Positions 47,079-58,798 of a stretch of DNA of 64,000 nucleotides are shown one piece after another (position 1 is the first letter of the stretch; every line of letters starts with the position of its first letter). The notes under the pieces were generated by a model that did not search any database, was not told the origin of the DNA, and saw nothing but the letters and a program-made list of their open reading frames with translations. This DNA is from Eustoma russellianum (lineage: Eukaryota > Streptophyta > Magnoliopsida > Gentianales > Gentianaceae): NCBI GenBank assembly GCA_036186865.1, contig AP025056.1, positions 25,773,346 to 25,837,345 on the forward strand, written 5' to 3'. A program made the position numbers and the translations under genes.

Positions 47079-49233
47079 TGTTGAGAAACATGTTTGGATA
47101 ATTTTCAAAGTCATGATTTTAAGTGATGAATACTTAAAAATGTCACATATGGTGTTATAAATGAAAGAGTTGAATAAGTGAAGAAAAATGACACGATGTC
47201 TAAGGTTGTTAGAAATATTTTTCTAAAATGTGATAAAATAGTTGTTTTTATTTTTACATGATTTATATATGTTTATCATGTTGTGATTATGTGATTTTTA
47301 TGATAATAATATCTTGTGACTAATATGCCCTCGAAGTTTCTACAACTTACCAAAAAGGGCAAAAGTGGTATTTTGAGTTTTGTAGGTACTCGACATGGTG
47401 AATATGATTCAATAAGATATTATCATCTTATTTATTATCAAGAAGGTGTTATTATATTTAATTCTGACCATCGGGGTCATTTCTGGAGTTTTATCTCACT
47501 AGGGGCATTTTGGTCATTTTACCCCCGAAGACAGTTTCGGTATTTTTACTCAAGGAATCTCTTGAGTATCTTATTATATTCATTCTGGAGTTCATTTAGT
47601 ATATTCTTGAAGATTATTTGGTGGTTTTCTATTTTATTCTCTCATTTGATGATTTTATCGACGGTAGCGGGATATGTGACGGTATTCGATGTCACGTTCT
47701 ATTTTCTCTTGAAGACTCTTATATATATGTTATTGGAGGTTCTTAATCATCATCTTTCAGAGATTACAAGGTGTCCTTGGTGCAAGATTCATCATAATAT
47801 GTCAAGGAGAAATGGGAATTTTGATATTATATGTTGACATAACCTTGTCAACTATTATTTGTTGATTTCTCCTCAAAAAATCTGAGTTGGTATACATATA
47901 CACAGCCTCCAAAACGTGATTATACAGGTGGAGATGATGTTTTTCTCATTTTATGAGTTGGAGACAAGAAGACAAACCAAAAGCAAGCTAGTTGGCAAAA
48001 GTTGTCAACTTGAAATTTCAAATTTGAAGTTAATGGAGACAAGGTTGTTGGAGATGATTATGGAGGTGTTTTAATTCAAAATTCTCAGCCATCATATGGT
48101 CTAAAAGTTGGAGGGAATATGCCATCAATTCACTCTATAAATAGAAGGCAAGATGAAGAAGAGAAGACACACACTTGAAAGCAAAAATTGAAGATTGTTG
48201 TCTTGCTATTCACTTCTCATATTTTCGTTCATACTTTGTGTAGCTAATGTTCCATTTCTAGTTGTTGTCCAGCTACACTATACACACCTTCTTTTGTCTT
48301 ATTTGTACGATTGATTAGCCAAATCTATAAGGCTACATCAATAGGTGATAGAGGTGTTGCAACCAAGAGTTGCATAAAGGTGTTCATCCAAGTCTTGAAT
48401 AGGGTTGGTGTTTAACCCAAGGATCAAGCTTGGTTCTTGCTGTAATTTGGTTCATACCATAGTGAAATCCAAGGAAATGTGTTCCTTGGGACTGGAGTAG
48501 GTCACATTGACCGAACCAGGATAAATTCTCAGTGTTCTTCTCTTGTTTCTTTATTTCTGTTTTCTGCCTGTTTTTGACTGCAGTTTTCACACAACTTCTC
48601 ACAATTTGAAAAAATATCTAAACACTTTCAAAATTCGTGATTTTTGGTGGAGTTATACTTCAGACTGTTAGCTTTCATTTGCAACAAGAATCACTTGATT
48701 TGAGCAAGGGAAGGTTAGTCTTTCAGTCTTTGCAAGATAACTGCTCCAATCTGGATGCAATCTGACCAGTTTTGAGAAAACTTAAATTCTGTATTTTTCA
48801 AGAGTTGATTAAGGTCAGGGCCTTTTGGAAACTTCATCTAAACATCCTAAGGAGTGTTTTGATATAAAGATCAACCTTTTTGGTTGAGTATTTAAAGAGA
48901 AACACGTTTTGCAAAATCAGCAACATTCTGTCCAATTCTGCCCAGATTGACCATCTCAATCTTTTTATTTATTTGAAGGGCCAAATGATCTTATTTTTGT
49001 CTGATTTTTGGATAGAGTCTTGTTAACTCATTTAAGTTAAATTCTGAAAATTTTCATAATTTTTGGAGTTGTGAAAAATTATTTGTGAATTTTGGAAAAA
49101 CGGGTTCTGAATCTGAGGTGGTTTCAGATTCTGTTTTCAAAGGGGATTTTAACAAAGGGTTGTAGTGTAATTTCCGCTAACCACTATTCACCCCCTCCTC
49201 TAGTGGTGTTTATTGCAGGTGCACGGTACAACA
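47079..49233 (+). repeat. Copia-6 3' LTR (2155 bp)
   Basis: It starts TGTTGAGAAACATG and ends GGTACAACA, with one change in the terminal motif. TATA box CTATAAATAG is at 48135-48144. It is colinear with the 5' LTR throughout. Confidence 0.94.
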
Positions 49234-49238
49234 AATTT

Positions 49239-49433
49239 AAGTTCTGGAAATTTTCATAATTATTTGAGTTGTGTACAAGGATTTTTGAATTTTTCAAAAA
49301 ACGGATTCTGAATCTGAGGTAGTCTCAGATTCTAATTTCAAAGGGAATTTTTATCAAGAGTAATAATGTAATTTCCGCTAACCACTATTCACCCTCCCTC
49401 TAGTGGTGTTTATTGCAGGTGCACGGTCCAACA
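49239..49433 (+). repeat. Copia-5 3' LTR, last 195 bp
   Basis: This resumes the LTR cut at 39102 after the AATTT copy. It includes HP4 (GAATCTGAG/CTCAGATTC with changed loop GTAGT, 49310-49332) and HP5 (49381-49407), and ends GGTCCAACA. Copia-7 RT follows immediately. Confidence 0.9.
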
Positions 49434-50394
49434 ATAGTATGTCTCTATGTACATGACATGCTAATCATGGGCAGTACTCGTGATATCATCTTAAATACGA
49501 AAAAGATGTTGACAAGAAACTTCGACATGAATGATATCGGAGTTGCCAACGTTATTCTAGGAATTAAAATTTCTAGGATAGCCGAAGGACTCTTGCTGTC
49601 ACAAACTCACTTTATTGAATCTGTATTAAAACAGTTCAATATGTTTGATGTGAAACTAGTGAAGACTCCACGCGACTTAAATATACACTTAAGGAAGAAC
49701 CAAGGCGAGCAAGTAGCTCAATTGGAGTACTCGCAAGTAATTGGAAACTCCGATAAACTGAGCAGGTTTATCAATAATGCTCAGTAAACAAACTGAGCAG
49801 GTTTATCAATAATCTAAGTGATGATCATTGAAATGCTCTAAATAAAGTGATGCGATACTTGAAGTATACAATGAACCTTGGATTACAATACTTGAGATAT
49901 CCAGCAGTATTGGAAGGCTATTGTGGCCAATTGGATATCTGATAGTAAAGACTCTAAGTCCACCAGTGGATATTTATTCACTGTTGGTGAAGGTGTTGTG
50001 TCGTGGAAATCCACAAAGCAAACGTACATAGCTCGTTCCACTTTGGAAGCTGAGTTTATAGCACTAGATAAAACCGGGGAAGAGGCTGAATGGCTTCAGA
50101 ATTTCCTGGAAAATGTGCCATGCTGGCCTAAGCAAATCGCTCTTATCAGCATACACTGTGATAGTCATTCAGCTATAGGACGAGCTCAAAGCAGCATCTA
50201 TAATGGTAAGTCCGACACATACGTCGGAGACACAATACCATTAAAAGTTGATCTCTAATGGCGTGATTTCTATTGATTATATAAAATCAAAGGAGAATCT
50301 TGTGGATCCGTTTACAAAAGGCTTGTCTAGAGATCAAATGTCAAATTTGACAAACGGAATGGGACTAAAGCGTATAACGCAAGAACCTTTGTAA
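49434..50394 (+). pseudogene. Copia-7 RT end and RNase H
   Basis: RT has VCLYVHDMLIMGSTRD (YVDD changed to YVHD, a catalytic Asp lost), IGVANVILGIKISR and LSQTHFIESVLKQF. The RNase H region has SDSKDSKSTSGYLFTVG, STLEAEFIALD and HCDSHSAIG. The end reads PFTKGLSRDQMSN. There is a local duplication (AAACTGAGCAGGTTTATCAATAA twice, near 49755 and 49790) and further frame breaks after 50210. Confidence 0.88.
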
Positions 50395-50938
50395 CAAAAA
50401 CCCAACCTTGTTGACTGGAGATCTCAGAATCTTGGTTCAATGAGACAACTAAGTTATGAAGTTCCAGTGAACACTTACTCATTTTGTTAAATAAAAGTGT
50501 TGTCTGTAAGAGTAAGTGTAAGATAAGGCTTTTAATGTTTCCTATATCTTGGTATATCAAGTGGGGTATGACAGAATATTCTTGATAGGAAACACCTATG
50601 TAAGTGTGAATTGAGGCCGCTTCTATGAGAGTTCTGTAAGGCAAGAATTCTCTAACCACTTTCTGAAACCAGGTGGTTTATGGCCAAAACGAACACAATC
50701 ATGAGAACAGAAAAAAGGTGTTAAAATGGAATGTTGTGTGAGTACTGTTGTCCACGTTCACAATAAAGGCCGATTGATTCAAGACATCAAGTCACTAATT
50801 AGCCGAGTGGATCCGATAGTATATCACTAAGAAATGTTCAAAGTCAGAAGCTACCTCTTCTGATACGGCATTTTCTTGTCTAACTTCTCGGTAGATTCTG
50901 CATATGCATTTCCATTAATTCTCATTCATGTGGAGGAT
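50395..50938 (+). other. Copia-7 region between RNase H and LTR
   Basis: Non-coding sequence ending in a short purine tract, TGTGGAGGAT, just before the LTR. Only chance frames occur. A 110-codon minus frame at 50327-50659 overlaps the RNase H tail and is a shadow. Confidence 0.6.
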
Positions 50939-51883
50939 TGTTGAAGAAAATTGGAAGAAATGGGCTAAGTTGTAAACTGTGGTTAGCAAAGTACTTTAAT
51001 CTGAGTTATGATTAGTTTCACTAATGATAAGTGGAAACTAATGAGTCCTCAATTATCTACAAGTAGATAATTTTAGGCTTTTGAATCACTCAATTATGAT
51101 ACCGGGTGAATGAGAAATTAATACTCAAAGGAGAAGGGAAAAATCAGCTCAGCTCAGCCTGTGCCTGGGCATGGGCTCAGGTTGCAGACTGTGAGCTGCG
51201 GGCCTGACGGACTCAGGCTGTAGACTGCAGACTGGAGGCCGGATCCTACAGGCAGCGGGTCGGATCCTATCAGTTGGAAAGGAATTTGCTTAAATTTTAA
51301 ACTTCTCTAGGTTGTTTGGATCAGCTAAGGTTTAAGTTTGAAAAGTTGTTGAGCTTTAACCGTGCTGAGCTGACCTGAAATTGTTATGATCAAAAGGCTC
51401 AAAATGAACAGTTATTGGACCCAATGGCTGTGGGCGGACCTGATGCGATTATATGATTCAATGGTTCAAGCCGAGCAGGTATATGATCCTACGGCTGTGA
51501 TTGAACTGACTGTAACAAACTAACCTCAGATTTTCCCTATAAATATGAGGCAGATCTGACCTTTGTGCTCATTCATCATTAGAAGCATGCAGAAATCAGT
51601 CTTCCTTCTTTCTCTCTGCGATCTTCCTTTCTGCAAATCATCACTTCTTCACTACCTACTGCATTTCTGCATTTCCCAGTCATCTGAGAAGCCAGGACAT
51701 TATACAAATTCATTGAGTTCATACACTACAGTGCCACTTGTCTGAACTGATTCCGTTGTATCTTGGGAGACGATTGCTTTCTCTAGTTGGGCACAGTATA
51801 CCGGAGCAATACGTCTTAACGACATAGTCCTGAACTCGTCTCGGATTTTCTCCTCAGCTGAATTGCTATTGAAATTCAATAGC
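50939..51883 (+). repeat. Copia-7 3' LTR (about 945 bp)
   Basis: It starts TGTTGAAGAAAATTGG after the purine tract. The end is placed at TTGAAATTCAATA (51883), a mutated inverted match to the start, and is uncertain by tens of bases. TATA box CTATAAAT is at 51537-51544. CAGCTCAGCTCAGCC and TGTAGACTGCAGACT motifs occur in U3. Confidence 0.65.
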
Positions 51884-53125
51884 AGGCAAAAACAGAGGAA
51901 ACATGGAATAGTGCACACATGTATATTGTTGAATACAATCAAAGTACATCCTGTACGGTGTATTTGTTCAGGAACATCTGCCAATTTTCATTGCAGGAGT
52001 CTTTATATACAATAATTTGGAGTACCGCTAATGGTTTGATGTCATCTCCACACAGTCTAAGTCATCTCTTTGCAAGTGATCGATAATCAATCTTTCCTGA
52101 TTCTCAACAAAAAGGAAAAGAAAAAGGAAAAAAGAATTGTCTCACCGTCCTAGTCTAAAGGAGATTTGTAAAAGAAAAATGTAAATCAGGTTACTCAGTA
52201 GGCTCTTAGTAAAAAGTCCAAGACTTGGTGTCCACAAGATGTCTTAACTCACACCCATTCTGATATAAAAAGCTGATGGCAAGACTCAAACATCCCTACT
52301 AATATATGAAACGCTTTATTCTCAGCTTGCCCTTTAGTTTAAACTAATGTGGGATCAATTCTTTCTTATTCCTGCAGTAAAGTTATTGAGCTTTGAGCCA
52401 ACAAAAAGAACTCATCAAGATCTTGCTTCGAGGTTCCCACACAAGATGGTTCTATTATTCACCCAAAAAATAGAATTCGTCAATGGTCTTTCTTCGAGGA
52501 TACCACAATGCCGCATAAAGTAACAGGAAATGGTTTAAATATTACAGATCAAGTGAACCATAATATTTCACACTTTTAAAATCCTCTTATCAGCCACATT
52601 ACTTTTGCCAAAAACATAAAAAAGTGACCAGTCATTATGCTCATTTCTTATGGCTAACATTCATATACAACAACATATCTCATTGTCTTAGAGGATCCCG
52701 CCTATGTTGAGGTATGGAAGGCGGATGTACGAAACCATACTCATGTCTTGCCTTAGAGGATCCTGCCTATGGCGAGGCATAGAGGGGCGGATGTACGAAA
52801 CCATACTCATGTCTTTAAACACACAGAGGTTGTTTTCCGATGACCTATAATGAAAATTACGTTAAGCTGTGTTGATCAACTGCTACTTCACAATGTAAGA
52901 AGCACAGCCAATTTTGTGAGTCATTTTGTTTTATTTTATCATATTCTAAAGTCAAAGAAGATTGTGTTCTTAACTCCATTGTAAATGAAAATAACTAACA
53001 GCCACATATACATATAAATAAACAAGAATACATGTAAAGTTCTCATTTATACGTCTTCTTATACGTAGTTAAGTCACCAAACATGTGTATTACTAGTGTC
53101 CATAATATAATCAATCATTGGAATC
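51884..53125. other. Unassigned intergenic DNA
   Basis: Between the Copia-7 LTR and Copia-8 I find no credible coding frame on either strand and no RNA gene. The only structure is a LINE-tail-like tandem repeat at 52667-52816. This is the best candidate for older non-element DNA in the window. Confidence 0.5.
52667..52816 (-). repeat. Remnant LINE 3' end with a 65-bp tandem duplication
   Basis: Two copies of a 65-bp unit start at CTTAGAGGATCC (52687) and CTTAGAGGATCC (52752). On the minus strand they read GGTTTCGTACATCCGCC followed by ATATGTTGTTGTATATG, which resembles the 3' end plus short-repeat tail of plant RTE LINEs. The assignment rests on this resemblance only. Confidence 0.45.
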
Positions 53126-53943
53126 TGTTGGGAGGAAACCGAGAGATAGCACAGCGGAATAGGAAATAATCTCTCCCAAATGCAGCAACTATAGAGAAAT
53201 AATCGAACGAAACACGAACAAGAACACCAACAATTTTAGCGTGGAAAAACCTCCCAAGGTAGGATTAAAAAATCACGGGACCCGTAGGCCACTTAAATGA
53301 TCTCCACTATAATCAATAATGGGTACAACCAAGTCTCTCTAGGCTCAGCTAGAGGAATACAACATCATCAAGATCAACCAAACAATCTTGGAACACAACA
53401 AGATACAAGAGAGGAACCAAGAATACAAAGCTGAAATTTTCGGACAGAAAATTTCAGTCTTGGGAATGCAGGTATCGGTCACACTTAGACTCCTCCAAAA
53501 CACATCTTCACCGTTCCGAATGTACTTCTATGTCTTGGGAATAATTTATCAAAATTTGGTGACGATCCAACGGTGCAATACCCGGAAAATACAATTTTGC
53601 CGGAGGCTGGCAGACTGCCCAGCACCTACGAATTTTCACTCTTCCTCACTTGTATTTGCCTCTCTTATTTTTCTTCTTGTTTTCTTGTTCTCTCTTGCAT
53701 TTGTTCCACACATCACCTCCATTTATAGTGCTCCATCTTGTGCCTTTTCAATGCACAAGGCCTTCAAAGTCTTCCAAGCAATAAACATTCCTTGGAGAAT
53801 CAAAGCAACATTCCAACTTCCTTGAGTTGGAACTCTTCCAATGCCATAATTGTATTTGACTTAAGATATTGGAACTCTCCAATGTTGTAATTGTATTTTG
53901 ACTCCAAACATTGGGACTCTCCAACTAGGAGGGATATCCAACA
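53126..53943 (-). repeat. Copia-8 3' LTR (818 bp)
   Basis: On the plus strand it starts TGTTGGGAGGAAACC and ends GATATCCAACA. The minus-strand TATA box CTATAAAT is at 53728-53721. A 145-codon plus frame repeated in both LTRs is antisense and not a gene. Confidence 0.92.
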
Positions 53944-53952
53944 AACTCCCCC
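53944..53952 (-). promoter_or_regulatory. Copia-8 polypurine tract
   Basis: Minus-strand GGGGGAGTT directly precedes the 3' LTR and should prime plus-strand DNA synthesis. Confidence 0.8.
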
Positions 53953-53958
53953 GACCGA

Positions 53959-56900
53959 CTAGTTGGAGGGCGGCATCAATCCGGAAGCCATGCGGCAAAA
54001 CTCAAACTTTCCTCTTGACAAAACTTTTGTCAACATGACAGAGCCATTTTTATCCATATGAATCTTCTCAAGCTCAAATAGCTTGGTATCCAACGCATCA
54101 CGAATCCAGTGATAACGAACATCAATATGTTTGGACCTCGAATGAAATGAGGAATTCTTAGACAAGTGGATGGCACTTTGATTATCACAAAATAAGACAT
54201 ACTTAGCTTGTTTCACTCCTAGCTCCATTAAGAATTTCCTCAACCACAACAAATCCTTCGCTGCTTCCACAACGGCTATAAACTCGGCCTCGGTAGTAGA
54301 AAGTGCAACACACTTTTGGAATTTTGATTGCCAAGCCACGGCTCCCCTGGCAAAAGTCATCATATATCATGAAGTAGACTTGCGATCATCCAAGCTCCCG
54401 GCTAAGTCAGAATCCGAATAACCAACCAATGTAGGAGAATCACATCCCAAAGTCAGCCTCAGATTCGATGTTCCATGGAGATATCTCATAATCCACTTCA
54501 CGGCCTCCCAATGATGTCTTCCCGGATTTGAAAGATAACGACTCACAATTCCCACAGCATGTGCTATATCGGGTCTTGTGCAAACCATGGCATACATCAA
54601 ACTACCAACTACCGACGAGTATGGAACATTCTTCATACTCGATTTCTCATCATCAGTTGATGGACACTGCTTGTGACTGAGCTTAAAATGGAAGCAAGCG
54701 GAATACTCACTGCTTTGGCCTTTTCCGTGCCAAAACGCTGAAGAACCTTCTCAATGTACTTTTCTTGTGACAAAAACAACTTCTTTGCACTTCTGTTACG
54801 TATGACCTGAATCCCAAGGATTTTCTGCACTGGCCCCAAATCCTTCATAGCAAAGGATTCACTCAAGGTCTTCTTTAACTCATTGATTTTGGAAAAGTCT
54901 TTTCCAACAATCAGCATATCATCAACATATAACAGAAGAATGATAAAGTCATCATCAGAAAATCTCCGTATAAAAACGCAGTGATCGGCCTTTGTCATCT
55001 TGTAACCATGCCTAACCATCACTGAGCTAAACTTGGTACCACTGTCTTGGCGCTTGCTTCAAGCCATAAAGACTCTTTGTCAATTTACAGACACAATCTT
55101 CTTTACCCTTCTGTTGAAAACCTTCAGGTTGCTCCATATAAATCTCTTCATGCAGATCACCATGAAGGAAAGCCGTCTTAACATCCATTTGCTCAACTTC
55201 TAAATCAAGACTAGCAGCTAACCCGAGCACAACTCGAATGGATTGCATCTTCACCACCGGAGCAAAGATCTCGCTAAAATCAACACCTTTCCTTTGGGTA
55301 AAACCCTTTACCACCATGCGAGCCTTGTATCGAACTTGTGAAGTATTTTTATCTTTCTTCACTCGGTAGACCCATCGGTTTTTCAATGCTTTCTTGCCCT
55401 TTGGCAACTTCACCAATTCGAAGGTATTATTCTCACGGAGGGACTGCATCTCATCCTCCATGGCATCCATCCATTGCTTTTTGTTTTCATCTTCCAAAGC
55501 TTCTTGAAAATTTTCAGGCTCTCCACCATCAGTAAGAAATACATACTCGTCCGGGGGGTAGCGAACGGAAGGTCTTCTGTCACGGGTAGATCGTCTCAAC
55601 TCAACAGCACCAGCAGGCTGCTCAACCACCTCCTCCTCATGATGGACTTCATTCTCAACACCTGGAGTCACATCAGGCTCATCAACTACAACATTTGGTG
55701 TGGGAGCAGTTGTAGTTGGTTGATCACCAACCAAATCTTCATCTGCATGAGTAGGAATTTCTTTCTCAACCTTCTCAATATCATCGATGGTGTAGTCCTC
55801 CATAAACACAACATCTCGACTGCGAACAAGCTTTCTTGCAACCGGATCAAAGAAGCGATAGCCGAACTCATCAAGTCTGTATCCCACAAATACACATTTC
55901 TTTGTCTTGCCATCAAGTTTGGATCTCTCATCTTTTGGAACGTGCACATAAGCAAGGCACCCAAACACACGAAGATGGTCGTAGGAGACATCTTTTCCAC
56001 TCCAAACACGGTTTGGAACATCAAACTTCAAAGGCACACAAGGTGTGAGATTCAGCACGTGCACCGCTGTATTCAACGCTTCACCCCAGAAATATTTCGG
56101 CAACCTTGACTGAGATAACAAACATCTCACTCTTTCAATCAAGGTTCTATTCATTCTTTCGGCTAGCCTATTCAACTGCGGTGTCTTCGGAGGAGACCTT
56201 TGGTGGCGTATACCTTGGCTCCGATAATATTCTTCGAAAGGACCAATATATTCTCCCCCGTTATCCGTTCGGATACACTTGAGCTTCTTTCCAGTTTTTC
56301 TTTCAACCGATGCTTGAAAGGACTTGAATGTATCAAGCACTTGGTCCTTCGTCTTCAAGGTATAGGCCCAAATCTTCTAAGAATAATCATCAATAAATGT
56401 CACAAAATAGTAAGCACCGCCAAGTGACCGGGTCTTCATCGGTCCACACACATCGGAATGCACCAAGTCCAAAATCTCCTGCATTCTTTTTGGTTTGGAG
56501 GACTTGAAGGACACACGTCTTTGCTTTCCAGCCAAACAATACGGGCACTGCTTTAATCTTGCATCGGAAACACCGGATAACACATTCTTCTTGGCTAGGA
56601 TGCTCAATCCCTTCTCGCTCATATGACCCAAACGCTGGTGCCATAATTCCGAGGAGCTATCATTCTCACAAGTATTCATGTAATACTTGGAAATCCCAAA
56701 TTTGGCAATGTACAAATTTGAGCACTTCTTTCCTCTCGCAACCAACATTGAGCCCTTCGTCAATTTCCATTCATTACCGGGAAATGTACTGCAATATCCA
56801 TCATCACTTAGCTTTCCAACAGATAAGATATTGAACTGAAGATCGGGAATATGCTTCACATCCTTGAGAACTAGTGTAGTTCCATTACTAGTCTCAACAC

Positions 56901-57128
56901 AAATATTCCCCATTCCGATGATGCTTGATTGTCCTCTATTTTCCATACGTACTACTCCGAAATCACCTGCCTCATAGGTTGAGAAAAGATCACGCCGAAA
57001 GGTAGCATGTGTAGAAGCACCACTATCAATCACCCAATCCATCTCTTCAGATGATATATTAACACTTTCTACACAATCATCACAAATAATGAAGAAATCA
57101 TCAACAACGGCAATATCATCATTGTTAG
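53959..57128 (-). pseudogene. Copia-8 pol: protease, integrase, RT, RNase H (broken)
   Basis: Protease DWVIDSGASTHAT is at 57039-57000. Pre-integrase is LWHQRLGHMSEKG. Integrase has VHSDVCGPM, RTDNGGEYIG and LNRLAERMNRTL; Asn-Arg replaces the common Asn-Gly before the catalytic Glu. RT has FAPVVKMQSIR, VEQMDVKTAFLHGDL and LLYVDDMLIVGKD. RNase H has DSDLAGSLDDRKSTS and LSTTEAEFIAV. Breaks are a stop at 56379-56377, frameshifts near 55032 and 54690, and a stop at 54366-54364. Gag and pol are also out of frame near 57130. The long frame 56358-55027 (443 codons) shows a fairly recent insertion. Confidence 0.92.
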
Positions 57129-57956
57129 TACTTCTTTCTTGACATCATTGTGGCTACTCTTGTCTCTCATTTCTCTTTTCAGCTTTCGGCAATGCTTTCG
57201 GATATGACCCTTCAAGCCACAGTGATGGCACTCTACATTTGACCATTTGTTGGAACTCCCACGAGACTTGCCACGATCCGAAGAATGGTTTTGACTCTTT
57301 CCTCTTGAGGCACCACGATTATTCTGAGTCCTTCTTTGACTTCTCCCCCGTGATTCAGTGACCAGCATCTCTGCATGAGAAGAGGAACCAAGAGACTTGC
57401 GTCTCATTTCCTCACTAAGAACGGCACTCTTAGCCGATTCCATTGTGAGAACACCATTCGGAGCAGAATTTGATAACGATGTCCGGAATGTCTCCCATGA
57501 ATTTGGAAGAGTGCCAAGAAGCCATAAAGCTTGAATCTCATCATCAAATCTTATGCCCATCGTCGCCAATTGATTCATAATTCCCTGAAAAGCGTTCAGG
57601 TAGTCGGCCATTGATGAACCATCATCATACTTCAAAGACATCATCTGCTTGATCAGGAATAACTTATTATTCCCCGTCTTCTTAGCATATAACTCCTCTA
57701 AGGCTGTCCAGAGGATTCTCGCATTAGACAACTTGCTTACATGATTCAATACATTATCATCGACCCATTGGCGGATGTATCCACAAACTTGTTTGTGCAG
57801 CAGGTTCCATTCTTCATCACTTTTTCCTTCGGGCTTCTCGGTAGAGAAGACCGAAACATGAAAGCCTTTGACATAGAGCAAATCTTCCATCTTTCCTTTC
57901 CAAACATTATAGTTGGAGCCATTCAAACTGACCATCCTGGATGTGTTTACTTCCAT
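57069..57956 (-). pseudogene. Copia-8 gag
   Basis: A frame of 295 codons starts MEVNTSRMVSLNGSNY at 57956, about 26 bases after the primer site. It has the copia capsid region (NKLFLIKQMMSLKYDDG, LLGTLPNSWETFRTSL), a basic Ser/Arg-rich stretch and the knuckle CHHCGLKGHIRKHC (near 57225). In Tnt1-type elements gag and pol are one frame; here a shift near 57130 ends Gag with unrelated residues. The Gag domain itself looks intact. Confidence 0.9.
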
Positions 57957-57981
57957 AGTTCCAAACAGTCAAGAGAACCTC

Positions 57982-57993
57982 GCTATGATACCA
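57982..57993 (-). promoter_or_regulatory. Copia-8 primer-binding site
   Basis: Minus-strand TGGTATCATAGC lies two bases from the LTR end and matches initiator Met-tRNA with one change. Confidence 0.88.
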
Positions 57994-57995
57994 CT

Positions 57996-58798
57996 TGCTG
58001 GGAGGAAACCGAGAGATAGCACGGCGGAATAGGAAATAATCTCTCCCAAATTCAGCAACTATAGAGAAATAATCGAACGAAACACGAACAAGAACACCAA
58101 CAATTTTAGCGTGGAAAAACCTCCCAAGGTAGGATTAAAAAACCACGGGACCCGTAGGCCACTTAAACGATCTCCACTATAATCAATAATGGGTACAACC
58201 AAGTCTCTCTAGGCTCAGCTAGAGGAATACAACATCATCAAGATCAACCAAACAATCTTGGAACACAACAAGATACAAGAGAGGAACCAAGAATACAAAG
58301 CTGAAATTTTCGGACAGAAAATTTCAGTCTTGGGAATGCAGGTATCGGTCACACTTAGACTCCTCCAAAACACATCTTCACCGTTCCGAATGTACTTCTA
58401 TGTCTTGGAAATAATTTATCAAAATTCGGTGACGATCCAACGGTGCAATACCCGGAAAATGCAATTTTGCCGGAGGCTGGCAGACTGCCCAGCACCTACG
58501 AATTTTCACTCTTCCTCACTTGTATTTGCCTCTCTTATTTTTCTTCTTGTTTTCTTGTTCTCTCTTGCATTTGTTCCACACATCACCTCCATTTATAGTG
58601 CTCCATCTTGTGCCTTTTCAATGCACAAGGCCTTCAAAGTCTTCCAAGCAATAAACATTCCTTGGAGAATCAAAGCAACATTTCAACTTCCTTGAGTTGG
58701 AACTCTTCCAATGCCATAATTGTATTTGACTTAAGACATTGGAACTCTCCAATGTTGTAATTGTATTTTGACTCCAAACATTGGGACTCTCCAACTAG
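57996..58798 (-). repeat. Copia-8 5' LTR, truncated by CACTA
   Basis: It is colinear with 53126-53943 from TGCTGGGAGGAAACC to CTCTCCAACTAG, then it breaks off. The remaining GGAGGGATATCCAACA is absent. Minus-strand TATA box is at 58598-58591. Confidence 0.9.

Larger units (their letters stand above)
39103..49233 (+). mobile_element. Copia-6: Sirevirus-like element, youngest copy in the window
   Basis: The 10.13-kb element has two LTRs of equal length (2155 bp) and a perfect AATTT duplication (39098-39102, 49234-49238). By eye the LTRs differ at about 30 positions, near 1.5 percent, fewer than those of Copia-3 or -4. It has the full domain set with fewer breaks than its neighbours. It sits inside the 3' LTR of Copia-5, a relative. 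Confidence 0.94.
34917..49433 (+). mobile_element. Copia-5: 5'-truncated Sirevirus-like element, interrupted by Copia-6
   Basis: The part present runs from early RT through RNase H, polypurine tracts and 3' LTR. The LTR is split: 36612-39102 and 49239-49433, with Copia-6 between identical AATTT copies. Added together the LTR is 2686 bp, matching Copia-3. LTR, gag and the first half of pol are absent. The left junction at 34917 is with a gypsy relic and has no element terminus, so truncation by deletion or recombination is likely. Confidence 0.88.
49434..51883 (+). mobile_element. Copia-7: 3' part of a different Ty1/copia lineage
   Basis: The part runs from mid-RT through RNase H, a 0.5-kb untranslated region, polypurine tract and LTR. 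The RT begins exactly at the Copia-5 LTR end, so Copia-5 probably inserted in this RT and the upstream half was lost with the left end of Copia-5. Motifs and LTR differ clearly from the Sirevirus-like group. Confidence 0.8.
53126..58798 (-). mobile_element. Copia-8: Tnt1-like Ty1/copia element
   Basis: On the minus strand: 5' LTR (58798-57996, truncated), primer site, gag, protease, integrase, RT, RNase H, polypurine tract and 3' LTR (53943-53126). Gag opening and motif set match plant Tnt1-type elements. The two 0.8-kb LTRs are almost identical by eye. The last ~17 bases of the 5' LTR are replaced by the CACTA terminus at 58799. Confidence 0.93.

Noticed and set aside
51884..53125. Possible host gene fragment between Copia-7 and Copia-8
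   Set aside because: No frame, splice pattern or known motif supports a gene; only a LINE-tail repeat is recognisable.
53388..53825. 145-codon plus-strand frame, repeated at 58258-58695
   Set aside because: Antisense within the Copia-8 LTRs. It has no similarity to a known protein and is duplicated only because LTRs are.
55474..56109. 211-codon plus-strand frame
   Set aside because: Complement of the Copia-8 integrase-RT region, where the minus strand has a 443-codon frame with clear domains.
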